Source: CAYMJV01 sp964390545 (GTDB lineage Bacteria; Desulfobacterota; BSN033; UBA1163). From it: 31,223 nucleotides of DNA. The stretch lies in the NCBI GenBank assembly GCA_964390545.1, contig CAYMJV010000035.1, forward strand, positions 1 to 31,223, written 5' to 3'. Position 1 is the first letter of the stretch, and each line of letters starts with the position of its first letter. Position numbers and translations under genes: made by a program. This document shows, piece after piece, positions 1 through 6,723 of the stretch. Below the pieces are notes generated by a model, which was given only the letters and a program-made list of their open reading frames with translations, had not been told where the DNA came from and ran no database searches.

Positions 1-78
1 GTCATATTCCATGCGAAACTCCTACCTCGTGTATCTGAAAATAATGATCAGTAACCCTTAACGTTGCATTGAAAAGGG

Positions 79-216
79 AGTTGGGTGTGCCTCCAAACCT
101 TTACAATTTATGTCTAACATGCGGTGTCACCACGCGTGAATTTGGGAATGTGCCGGGAAACGCAATAGCAAAACGTTTAAACGTGCCGCTGTAAACGTTT
201 TCCAACACACCCAACT
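79..216. repeat. 138-bp nested palindromic element (MITE-like)
   Basis: The ends are a perfect 11-bp inverted repeat, AGTTGGGTGTG at 79-89 and CACACCCAACT at 206-216. Nested inside is a second perfect 10-bp inverted repeat, AAAACGTTTA at 170-179 and TAAACGTTTT at 192-201, with a 12-base loop. No target-site duplication is visible and no reading frame fills the element. A non-autonomous mobile element or a structured RNA would both fit; no transposase partner is in the window. Confidence 0.45.
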
Positions 217-411
217 ACCTCTTGATTCGTTTTTTATGCAAGGGTCAGGTAAATTCTTCGCTTATTTTGACGGAATAAGTCAAGTGGGAGGAAAAATAGG
301 AGCGATGGCCTCTGGACAACCCTCCAATCATTTGAGCGCACGAGAACTCATCTGACGATAGAGGGGACATCATCCCAAAGGAGATTACGATTTCAAGAGA
401 GTAAGTGGGGA

Positions 412-613
412 ATGGATGCCTACATCATCGTAGGATGTATGGCAGAAGCTTTCAAAATCTGAGAACGCTCGTTGGAAGCGTTCAAAAAACCACATCAGTC
501 ATCCGTCCTGAACATTACTTAGGCTCACAGATACTGGTAAACCAAGTCTTGGCTAACGAGTACACCCACTTATCTTCACTTCAACATAGGGCATATGGTT
601 GAAGATTACCAGT
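412..613 (+). other. Stem-loop-rich noncoding stretch, possible structured RNA
   Basis: Several hairpins are packed in about 200 bases: CCTAC/GTAGG (419-434), GAACGCT/AGCGTTC (463-483, followed by six A), CCAAG/CTTGG, and CTTCAACATA with TATGGTTGAAG just before 604. An outer pairing ACTGGTAA (533-540) with TTACCAGT (606-613) closes the last two into one domain. No good coding frame covers it; an open frame over 405-602 has no family resemblance. It matches no RNA family I recognise. It could be an unannotated ncRNA or a decayed mobile element. The rest of 1-710 holds nothing I can name. Confidence 0.3.
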
Positions 614-710
614 TGAAAGAATGGATAACGTGCCACTCGAACTGTGGGCGTACATAGTGGTCTCTCCTTTTCTCCTCTTTCCGTCGCAGTTTTATAAGTC
701 AACTTTCTGG

Positions 711-965
711 TCAATTTTCAGATGATCCATAGACAATCATCTGCTGGCCAAAAAGGTTCTTCTTGTTAAGGTTCTTGATTGCCGCCCGGGCCTCAGCCTG
801 GTCAGGCATTTTCACAAAAGCAAATCTTCGTGACTGGCCACTATATATGTCTTTGAGGATAGTTGATGAGATGATTGCAAGGCTTACCTGACCGAAAGCT
901 TCAAACGTCTGACGAAAATTATCTTCTGATATATTAGGGGAAAGGTTCCAAACATAAATAAGCAT
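711..965 (-). CDS. Small RRM-domain RNA-binding protein
   Basis: This 84-residue protein is a single RNA recognition motif of the small bacterial type, which binds single-stranded RNA and is often cold- or stress-related. RNP2 is IYVWNL at residues 3-8 and RNP1 is RRFAFVKM around residues 46-53. Two things are odd: the usual glycine of RNP1 is an arginine, and the beta2-beta3 region is a few residues longer than in typical family members. The start at 965 was chosen because AAAGGAG lies just upstream; the longer frame from 1037 has no better signal and its extra residues are not RRM-like. It follows the truncated CBM48-like gene by 68 bases on the same strand and may share its transcript. The family assignment is firm; the RNA target is unknown. 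Confidence 0.85.
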   Translation of the reverse strand: MLIYVWNLSPNISEDNFRQTFEAFGQVSLAIISSTILKDIYSGQSRRFAFVKMPDQAEARAAIKNLNKKNLFGQQMIVYGSSEN

Positions 966-1033
966 GATTTTCTCCTTTCTTGGATTTATTGTGGTATCCG
1001 ATGAACCTACTCTTCTTCCTTCGCGCATAAAGC

Positions 1034-1225
1034 TCAATGGTGATACTCTGGAAGCCTCCCTTGGTTAAGCGTGATGTGCTCGTTCACCCCAAGGCTTTCT
1101 GGAATGACCAATACACAACCGTTTAAATCTCCTGCCAAGGATACCGTTTCAGTTTTAAGGGTATTCAAATTGAATCGAACCTTCTTGGTACTAGATTTGG
1201 TTTTCTTAGATGACTTCTTTTCCAT
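1034..1225 (-). CDS. Short basic protein with truncated CBM48-like N-terminus
   Basis: The 63-residue product starts with a Lys/Ser-rich tail, then KKVRFNLNTLKTETVSLAGDLNG, split here as KKVRFNLN (from about residue 15) and VSLAGDLNG (about 27-35). This resembles the first strands of the small glycogen-binding CBM48/isoamylase N-terminal proteins, which usually read V-x-F-x-L ... V-x-L-x-GDFNxW. The expected Trp and the rest of the domain are missing, and the last 28 residues match nothing I know. Start at 1225 is supported by AAGGAG seven bases upstream. It may be a decayed gene whose 3' half was lost, or a short protein of its own. Simple single-base frameshifts did not restore the domain on inspection. 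Confidence 0.4.
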   Translation of the reverse strand: MEKKSSKKTKSSTKKVRFNLNTLKTETVSLAGDLNGCVLVIPESLGVNEHITLNQGRLPEYHH

Positions 1226-1378
1226 TTTTCTTCTCCTTATCCCTGTATTACTTATCTTCAATAGGATCTCATTCGATCGTCTCCTGACTTCTTATATAGA
1301 CCCGGCGTCGGTCTTCTTTCCCTAAAATATGTCCTAAACGATATTTCATCTGGCAGACGCTATCAAATGACCTCTTGG

Positions 1379-1840
1379 CTATCGAGCATTTGATCCTGAA
1401 ATTAAGGTCATTCGTGTGAACCACCTAAACCACTGCGCAAGGACCAGATTCCAATCTTTCATAACCCATATGGCAGAGACACTTACCAACGATACAAGCA
1501 GAAAACAGATGAAAACGATAATGAAACCATCAATTCGGTTAGGCTTCAATCGATTCATGGCTATTTCTCGACAATCTGTTAAAACTTGCGACGGAATCAT
1601 CCTTTTGAATACCAAGACAACACCCAGTGGGACGAAGATAAGATGATCCAGATACCCTATGATCGGGATGGAACTTAGGAGCTTGTCTATGGGACTAAAG
1701 GCATATCCAATGACGCAAACAATAAGAATCTTTGCATACCAGGGAACTCGAGAATCCTTATAAGCCAGATAAATGGAACAAGCCTCAGTTTTGAGTTGGG
1801 TTGTCCTTCGTTTCCAGGTATCAAGAAGTTTTGTTGTCAT
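1379..1840 (-). CDS. DUF1232 (YkvA-like) membrane protein
   Basis: The 153-residue protein carries the DUF1232 signature near residues 32-75: a membrane segment, then YAFSPIDKLLSSIPIIGYLDHLIFVPLGV, given here in parts as YAFSPIDKL and IPIIGYLDHLI. A second clear membrane segment follows around residues 105-125 (FIIVFICFLLVSLVSVSAIW). The family is widespread, membrane-bound and of unknown function. The start has a strong ribosome site, AAAGGAGGG, five bases before ATG. It lies 113 bases downstream of the small membrane protein gene ending at 1954, on the same strand. Confidence 0.85.
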   Translation of the reverse strand: MTTKLLDTWKRRTTQLKTEACSIYLAYKDSRVPWYAKILIVCVIGYAFSPIDKLLSSIPIIGYLDHLIFVPLGVVLVFKRMIPSQVLTDCREIAMNRLKPNRIDGFIIVFICFLLVSLVSVSAIWVMKDWNLVLAQWFRWFTRMTLISGSNAR

Positions 1841-1953
1841 TAATACCCTCCTTTATAAAAATGAAGACTAGCATTCTACATAATCCCAGAGATTCTTTAG
1901 AGTGTCGCAGCGGAGATAAAAGGGTAATGAAGAAACGAAGCAGCCCTGTCTTC

Positions 1954-2262
1954 TCAACAACGAAGAATGGAGGCTTTCTGAAGGAGAGAAAGTGGCCGGG
2001 AAAACAAATGTGAACACTCCTTCGAGAGATTGGTGCCCAGAAGGAAAATAGTGAAAAAGGCGATTAGGCCGAATACCTTTAATTCGCTCTTGCCACTATC
2101 AGGCAGCCCATTTTCTTGATCAGGATTCTGACAAAAGAGGTCGGAAGAAGCAAATTTAGTTCCGGAAAAGTCGGTGCAACGGAGATAGGCCGGAAGTGCC
2201 ATAACAAAGAGACAAATTACTATAACCAGAGGAATTTGTATTCTCTTGATTCTCTCCCTCAT
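1954..2262 (-). CDS. Small two-segment membrane protein, unknown function
   Basis: The 102-residue frame has a basic N-terminus (MRERIKRIQIP), a signal-anchor-like hydrophobic segment at about 11-26, a polar middle with two Cys, and a second hydrophobic segment at about 67-81 (FGLIAFFTIFLLG). I do not recognise a named family. The layout (hydrophobic anchor, exported acidic loop, second segment) is what a small envelope protein would show. The ribosome site is weak (GAGTGGG), but it begins only 24 bases after the stop of the 35-residue membrane peptide, so translation may be coupled and the two are probably cotranscribed from the sigma-54 site. Confidence 0.5.
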   Translation of the reverse strand: MRERIKRIQIPLVIVICLFVMALPAYLRCTDFSGTKFASSDLFCQNPDQENGLPDSGKSELKVFGLIAFFTIFLLGTNLSKECSHLFSRPLSLLQKASILRC

Positions 2263-2286
2263 ATTTGGAACCCACTCTTGTTATGC

Positions 2287-2394
2287 TTAACTAACCAGGT
2301 TAGGTGAATATCTTGTGAATAGATAGATATATGAGACACCAGAGAGCATCACGACTGCCAACCCCAATGCGATCCCTAGCTTTTTCATAGACAT
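2287..2394 (-). CDS. 35-residue single-pass membrane peptide
   Basis: The frame opens MSMKKLGIALGLAVVMLSGV, a basic start and a hydrophobic helix at about residues 6-26, and ends with a short polar tail FTRYSPNLVS. It could be an inner-membrane peptide or an uncleaved signal anchor. An AGAGGAAG ribosome site ends two to three bases before the ATG; the internal ATG six bases later gives better spacing and is an alternative start. About 17 bases separate the start from the transcription start predicted by a near-perfect sigma-54 site. No homologue is known to me. Promoter, ribosome site and hydrophobic pattern together argue that it is real. Confidence 0.6.
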   Translation of the reverse strand: MSMKKLGIALGLAVVMLSGVSYIYLFTRYSPNLVS

Positions 2395-2421
2395 TACTTC
2401 CTCTGTTTCATTTAAGGGGGA

Positions 2422-2438
2422 AGCAACTCCTGTGCCAA
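2422..2438 (-). promoter_or_regulatory. Sigma-54 (RpoN) -24/-12 promoter
   Basis: On the minus strand the site reads TTGGCAC, five bases AGGAG, then TTGCT. This matches the RpoN consensus YTGGCACG-N4-TTGCW in every conserved base except the G after CAC. Transcription should start near 2411 and run into the 35-residue peptide gene. RpoN promoters need an AAA+ enhancer-binding activator, which is not in the window. Confidence 0.75.
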
Positions 2439-3190
2439 TCCATTTTAGAGAGAATCCGAAGGAGATTTTGCACTATCTCAATCAGGTAACTCTAGAATAT
2501 CAAAAGAGTTATCAAAGCCTTTGACGCTTGGATGAATTCGACTCTTGTAAAAGATGGGGTCTAAAGTCTTACTCTTAAACCGGAAGGGTTTGTCGATCCT
2601 TTTAAATCGGTAAAGGGTTTTCTCTTAGATTTCAATTAATAATGTGCTTCGACAAATTTGATGACCCATTCGACAAAAATTTCCGATTGCATCATCCCTT
2701 CACACCCGGATTCAAATTTTGATTTGTTAAACAAAGCAGTCTGGAAATAAATGGGAAAAGTTAATTATTGACTTCCTGTTGAAATATTGTGTCAGAGGAA
2801 AAGATTTAAAAAATCACAGTTTCAGGAAGTAATGCTTCCGTGACTTGCACAAATTATTAAACCGCCGGAATTTCCCTAACCACGAACACAGCGGACATAG
2901 TACAAATTACTCCTATAGTAGGTGAGCACATAGGCACCGTCGAACATTACCATCCATGCATTTTTCGTGTCACGCTCAAAGGTCGTAGGCGACCAATAGG
3001 ACAATTCATACCGTCTTCATATTTGTTCTGTATGCAGAACTTCGTTCTAAAAAAGAATTGAATCGTATGAGACCAATTTCATCTTGTCAACTATGTTTTA
3101 TCGATATTTTTTATCGAATTTCTTATCCTCGCCCCCCCTCCGGTGGAACAGGTGGTAGGGATCTTTTTGAAAAGAAGCTAACAACCTATT
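2439..3190. other. Long intergenic stretch without a gene
   Basis: No frame with a ribosome site or recognisable family was seen on either strand. Small structures include a GGTCG-TAGG-CGACC hairpin near 2986 and a repeated TTTTATCGA near 3100-3117. The activator site for the sigma-54 promoter at 2422 would be expected within the first 200 bases of this stretch, but no clear palindrome was found. Confidence 0.5.
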
Positions 3191-3231
3191 TAATTGTTAT
3201 TTGACAATTATCAGACAATTTGCTATATAAT
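3191..3231 (+). promoter_or_regulatory. Promoter and operator-like palindrome of the first toxin-antitoxin operon
   Basis: A perfect -35 box TTGACA (3201-3206) is followed by TATATA (3224-3229, 17-base spacer) or TATAAT (3226-3231, 19-base spacer). An inverted repeat TAATTGT (3191-3197) and ACAATTA (3204-3210) covers the -35 box, and a further ACAATT half-site lies at 3215-3220. This placement suits autorepression by the antitoxin-toxin complex, which is usual for such modules. Confidence 0.65.
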
Positions 3232-3259
3232 AAAATGACAGACATCTAAGGAGGTAGAT

Positions 3260-3544
3260 ATGCGTTTCATATCCGTAAGGGAGCTAAGCACCAAACCTAA
3301 AGAAATCTGGAGTAAAATTAAGGACGAGGAAATGGTCATCACCTCAAATGGGAAACCCATCGCAATACTTTCCGGTGTGACAGAGGAAACCCTTGAGAAG
3401 AAACTACGGGCAATCCGGCGCAGCCTTGCGCTCATGGCCTTGGAGGAAATGCAGAAGAGGTCACTCGAATTGGGATTAGACAAGCTGACAGATTCTGAAA
3501 TTGAAGCAGAGATCCAGGCCGTCCGGAAGGCTCGAAGGCGATGA
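3260..3544 (+). CDS. Phd/YefM-type antitoxin
   Basis: The 94-residue protein begins with the Phd/YefM DNA-binding fold: MRFISVRELSTKPKEIWSKI (1-20), then a turn and MVITSNGKPIAILSGV (25-40). The C-terminal half is helical and charged and should wrap the toxin. A strong AAGGAGG site precedes the start. The stop overlaps the toxin start by four bases (ATGA), which couples translation so that antitoxin is made first. It should also bind the palindrome at 3191-3210 and repress its own operon. Confidence 0.85.
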   Translation: MRFISVRELSTKPKEIWSKIKDEEMVITSNGKPIAILSGVTEETLEKKLRAIRRSLALMALEEMQKRSLELGLDKLTDSEIEAEIQAVRKARRR

Positions 3545-3951
3545 TTGTTGTTCTCGACACCAATGTCATCGTTTCTGGAATTCTCAGGCCTTACAGCAAG
3601 GCGGCGTCTATTCTGCGCCTCGTTGCAACCGGGGCGATTACGTTGCCCTATGATCTTAGGATCTTTTCTGAATATAGAGACGTCTTAAATCGTCCTAAAT
3701 TTACCTTTGCGAAGGAAGATATTGATGCCTTCCTCGATCAGGTGGAGAAGGAAGGGGTTCTTGTTTCGGTCATGCCGCTGAAGTTTCGCCTTCCAGACCC
3801 AGAAGACGAGTCCTTCTTAGAGGCCCCTCTAGCAGGCAAGGCGACAGCCATTGTCACAGGAAACAAACGGCATTTCCCCAAGAAGGGATGCGAAGGAACG
3901 AGAATATTGTCACCTGCAGAATTTCTGGAAGCATTTGGATCTGAAATGTAA
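3541..3951 (+). CDS. PIN-domain toxin (COG1569-type RNase)
   Basis: The 136-residue protein is a PIN-fold nuclease that should cleave RNA when its antitoxin is lost. The first acidic residue is in VLDTNVIVSGIL (D6), later ones are in SEYRDVLNRP (about 44-53), PDPEDESFLEA (about 86-96) and AIVTGNKRHF (about 104-113). The last two match the conserved signature of this subfamily (DPDDxxFLE ... AIVTGDKRHF); the usual Asp in that final motif is Asn here (GNKRH), as in many members. Start overlaps the antitoxin stop. The metal-binding acidic residues look intact, so activity is plausible. Confidence 0.88.
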   Translation: MIVVLDTNVIVSGILRPYSKAASILRLVATGAITLPYDLRIFSEYRDVLNRPKFTFAKEDIDAFLDQVEKEGVLVSVMPLKFRLPDPEDESFLEAPLAGKATAIVTGNKRHFPKKGCEGTRILSPAEFLEAFGSEM

Positions 3952-4257
3952 ATACCTATTTGAATCATAACTAGGGCCAAACTTCCTCCCAAGAATTTAT
4001 TTCACCTGCCTTAATCTCTCAGGAATTGGACTATTTGAAAAGTTCAAGTCTCATATTGAGTTCTTCCTGAAAGAGTGATTTTTTCATCTCGATTCCAAAT
4101 GCAACATTTCAAATAGTAATCCGTAGCGTAATAGGTTAATGAGCTTCCGTTGACCTTGAATCTCAGGGATTCAATGATTAAAATTAAAGTAATAAGAAAG
4201 GAAGGATTTCATTGGATAAAAAGAAGGTCATTTTTCATTCGTTGCTTCGTCATTATC
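3952..4257. other. Intergenic stretch, nothing recognised
   Basis: I see no gene with a ribosome site and no clear terminator after the toxin gene. Short open frames on either strand have no family resemblance. Confidence 0.5.
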
Positions 4258-4286
4258 TTGAAAAACTTCTGATGCGGTATTATATT
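4258..4286 (+). promoter_or_regulatory. Sigma-70-type promoter of the secreted protein gene
   Basis: TTGAAA (4258-4263), a 17-base spacer, then TATATT (4281-4286). Transcription would start near 4293, leaving a leader that is almost only the ribosome site (AAAGGAGG). Confidence 0.55.
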
Positions 4287-4309
4287 TAATATGAAAGGAG
4301 GAAAATAAG

Positions 4310-4858
4310 ATGAAAACAAAAATTTTCCTTTGCATTTTCGGGGTGTTAGCCATAACCCTTTTCTTTTTCTCTTTTGGAACGGCTCAATCGAAAGCGGACT
4401 CGAAGGGACCCATGATTACCAATTCCTTTGCCATTGAAAAGGGGTATTACGGGTATGTGTGGAAGATCTATATTGAAGCTGAGGACCCAAATGGGGATAT
4501 GTCTAAAATCGTTTCAACAGTAGATCAACCAGGATGGGGTCACTATTTTCCCGATACCATCCTGATCAAGCCACAGAATCCACATCACCTGGAAGGGTAT
4601 ATTCAATGGAATACCTTTAGTTCGAACGCCTCTTACATCAGGGACTTCACCACCATTACTTTGAAGGTTTCCATTTTTGACAAGGCAGGGAATGAGAGCA
4701 ACGTGGTGGTCTTTCCCTTTCAATTCGTCTCTAGGTCTGTGCCAAAATACGAATTGCCTTCGCCTTTTCATAAAGACGACCCGAGACTGGGTTATGTCAA
4801 CATCGATCTCTATAATCCTTTTTCAGCATCTCCTGAAGTGCCGGAACCCCGTCGTTAG
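4310..4858 (+). CDS. Secreted protein with Ig-like fold, unknown function
   Basis: The 182-residue product has a standard signal peptide (MKTKIFLCIFGVLAITLFFFSF, shown in part: MKTKIFLC then a hydrophobic core to about residue 24, likely cut near AQSKA). The body reads like one bacterial Ig/cadherin-like beta-sandwich: WKIYIEAEDPNGDMSKIVSTV near 50-70 and ITLKVSIFDKAGNES near 116-130 are typical strand-turn pairs with a DxxGN turn. The C-terminus is Pro-rich. It has its own promoter, a strong ribosome site and a terminator, so it is a single-gene transcript. Similar lone secreted proteins are common in this lineage but have no assigned role. Confidence 0.75.
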   Translation: MKTKIFLCIFGVLAITLFFFSFGTAQSKADSKGPMITNSFAIEKGYYGYVWKIYIEAEDPNGDMSKIVSTVDQPGWGHYFPDTILIKPQNPHHLEGYIQWNTFSSNASYIRDFTTITLKVSIFDKAGNESNVVVFPFQFVSRSVPKYELPSPFHKDDPRLGYVNIDLYNPFSASPEVPEPRR

Positions 4859-4897
4859 GAGTCTTATTCTCTCTGAGATTAAGGAGACTCTTCCAAG

Positions 4898-4918
4898 AGG
4901 CCCGTAAGGGCCTTTTTT
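4898..4918 (+). terminator. Rho-independent terminator
   Basis: AGGCCC, loop GTAA, GGGCCT, followed by a run of six T. It lies 40 bases after the stop of the secreted protein gene. Confidence 0.85.
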
Positions 4919-5352
4919 GTTTCTCCTTGATTTTCTTGTCATGGAATGGTAAAAGCTTTTTATTAATTCGTCAAAAGGAGGGAATTATTTATTTTCGTAG
5001 GTTTCAATCAGTAATCGTAAAGTTCCAAAACTATATGATACTGTAGACTTGTAGGTGCTATCCACACCCCCTTTTCCGAGGCTTCCTTCCTGTAACTTTC
5101 TATTCCCTAATTTTTGAAATGGGTGTATATTACAACCACAAATGAACAATGCGGATATGCCTCGGCCCCTATGAATAATTCATTCTGAAATTAACTCGAT
5201 TCTGTATAATATTGTTTACGATGATCTTTTATTGAAAAAATAGCACGATATTCAACCTCTTTTGAGCAGAAGAGTGCCTTTATTGGTTGAAGATTTAATA
5301 GAAATATAGAAGCAGGTTAAAAAATAAGACGAAATCTTTTGGAGAGAGTGAA
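4919..5352. other. Intergenic stretch upstream of the cyclase gene
   Basis: No gene was found. A perfect -10 box TATAAT lies at 5205-5210 but its -35 is poor. GACTTGTAGGTG at 5046-5057 recurs at 6280-6291, beyond the cyclase gene, as a direct repeat. I found no second attC-like site here that would define a complete cassette. Confidence 0.45.
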
Positions 5353-6084
5353 ATGGAAAAAGCTATGTTTTGTAAAGGATGTTGGATCCAGTGGCATGGG
5401 GTTATTCCCATTCGAGGACCACTTTCAATGCCTTTTAGATTATTCGGAATTAAACCAAGTCAAATGAATCCAAATATCTGCAACTTGTGCGAAACACAAT
5501 TTACAAAAGTTAAGCACGCTAAACAAATTACCTATCCCGCTACAATCATGTTTGCCGATATTCATGGATATACAAGTTATACTGAGATTATGAATCTTCC
5601 AAGTGTTGCTCGTTTACTTAATGGTTTTTATAAAAATTGTGGCTATGCAGTATGGGAAAGAGATGGCGTCATTTTCAAGTTGATGGGAGATGCAATGTTA
5701 GGTGTTTTTAATTTTCCTATCACTCGAGAGGATCATGTTAAACAAGCAGTGATGTCTGGATTAGAATTACAAAGGAAATGTTTGAATATGAAGGCGTCTT
5801 TAGAAAAACCTGAAGAGTGTCCAATGGATCTTGGTATTGGTGTTGGTATTCACACTGGAAATATCGCAGTCGGGGAGATAGGGGAATTTTGCAGAGATTT
5901 TACAGTGATTGGAGATGTTGTGAATTTAGCGGCAAGACTCCAAGGAGTTGCAAAACAGGGTGAAATTGTTATTACGGAAGATGTATATCGGGAAGTGAAA
6001 GATGATTTTCCGAAGGCCAATACTCAGATATACGAACTTAAAGGAATTAAAAACTCCATTAAGGCGTATGTTCTACATCCTTAA
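5353..6084 (+). CDS. Class III adenylate cyclase with N-terminal CxxC pairs
   Basis: The 243-residue soluble protein should convert ATP to cAMP. The catalytic domain spans about 60-240. Metal-binding aspartates are D69 (FADIHGYTSY) and D113 (MGDAMLGVF). K109 and D182 occupy the base-selecting positions and favour ATP. N191 and R195 (VVNLAARL) stabilise the transition state. All catalytic residues are present, and it should act as a homodimer. Before it lies a short region with CKGC (7-10) and CNLC (43-46), a likely zinc or redox site and the probable sensory part. The ribosome site is GGAGAGAG. The gene is visibly richer in A and T than its neighbours (many TTT, AAT, ATT codons), and an attC-like site starts 16 bases after its stop, so it may have arrived as an integron cassette. 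Confidence 0.88.
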   Translation: MEKAMFCKGCWIQWHGVIPIRGPLSMPFRLFGIKPSQMNPNICNLCETQFTKVKHAKQITYPATIMFADIHGYTSYTEIMNLPSVARLLNGFYKNCGYAVWERDGVIFKLMGDAMLGVFNFPITREDHVKQAVMSGLELQRKCLNMKASLEKPEECPMDLGIGVGIHTGNIAVGEIGEFCRDFTVIGDVVNLAARLQGVAKQGEIVITEDVYREVKDDFPKANTQIYELKGIKNSIKAYVLHP

Positions 6085-6099
6085 GATGTGGTAAATTTT

Positions 6100-6231
6100 G
6101 TCTAACCAATCGTTGCAGCGGACGGCGGGGAGCGGGTGGTTTTTCCAAAGTTTTGAGGTTGACTAAAGTTTATCCTGTTTGTAAAGTTCACTGGTAATCA
6201 TCCCCGCCGCCACTGAACTCCAGCGTTATCC
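6100..6231 (+). mobile_element. Integron attC-like recombination site
   Basis: The site starts GTCTAAC (6100-6106), which fits the RYYYAAC box, and ends GTTATCC (6225-6231), in which only the GTT core fits GTTRRRY. Between them the arms pair as attC sites do: an unpaired spacer, then GTT (6112-6114) with AAC (6216-6218), CAG (6116-6118) with CTG (6213-6215), GG with CC, and CGGCGGGGA (6123-6131) with TCCCCGCCG (6201-6209). G6115 and A6122 are left out of the helix on one strand, like the extrahelical bases that set attC polarity. The 132-base length is within the known range. It follows a gene in the normal cassette orientation. No integrase is present. Confidence 0.55.
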
Positions 6232-6381
6232 TCTCTTTCAACTCGTAATCTTCGATTCCTGAATATGGTTGCCTGTATTGACTTGTAGGTGTAACTGTAA
6301 GGTAAGACCCTATACAGCAGTTTCTGGCAGGTAAAATCTCGTTCGGGATGTCTAAAGCGATCCTATATCTATAGGCCCGGT

Positions 6382-6681
6382 TTAAAACAATTCCTTTAGG
6401 GCGTGGGCGGCTACGTAGACGCTCCCTACCCCGCTGACGAATTGGGTCACTCGTATTGTTTCTACGATCTCCTCTTTGGTTGCACCCGCCTTCATTGCCT
6501 GCTCAGCTAAGGATTTTGTCCCTTCAACCGTTCCGTGGGCTGCATCCAAAGCCATGGCGATGAGGAATTTAATCTTCCTGGGTAAAGCCCCTTCAGCTAA
6601 CGCGAAAGCATTGGTGTCTCCAACATGTTTTAGAAGTTCTGGATCGATCTTCTCAAGAATCTTTAATGGATGTTCAGCCAT
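6382..6681 (-). CDS. Carboxymuconolactone decarboxylase/AhpD-like protein without active cysteines
   Basis: This 99-residue protein fits the CMD/AhpD fold: a helical segment LPRKIKFLIAMALDAAHGTVEG (in parts: LPRKIKFLIAMALDAA at about 34-49, HGTVEG at 50-55), then MKAGATKEEIVETIRVTQFV (about 63-82) and GVGSVYVAAHALKEL. Redox-active AhpD proteins have a CxxC in the position held here by HGTVEG, and this protein has no cysteine at all, so a thiol peroxidase role is unlikely. A strong AGGAGG site precedes the start. It lies 42 bases after the PIN toxin gene on the same strand and may be read through from that operon. Confidence 0.82.
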   Translation of the reverse strand: MAEHPLKILEKIDPELLKHVGDTNAFALAEGALPRKIKFLIAMALDAAHGTVEGTKSLAEQAMKAGATKEEIVETIRVTQFVSGVGSVYVAAHALKELF

Positions 6682-6723
6682 TTGATTACCTCCTGCTCAG
6701 GCCTGAAGCTTTTTACCTATAGA

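Noticed and set aside
412..510. Possible selenoprotein: short frame MDAYIIVGCMAEAFKI, in-frame TGA, then a hairpin
   Set aside because: The hairpin loop lies only about 7 bases after the TGA, too close for a bacterial SECIS, and the frame ends soon after without a known family.
405..602. Open frame of 65 codons on the plus strand
   Set aside because: It overlaps a dense set of stem-loops, has no family resemblance and its codons look random.
2116..2307. Plus-strand frame of 63 codons
   Set aside because: It is antisense to the small membrane protein genes and has no ribosome site.
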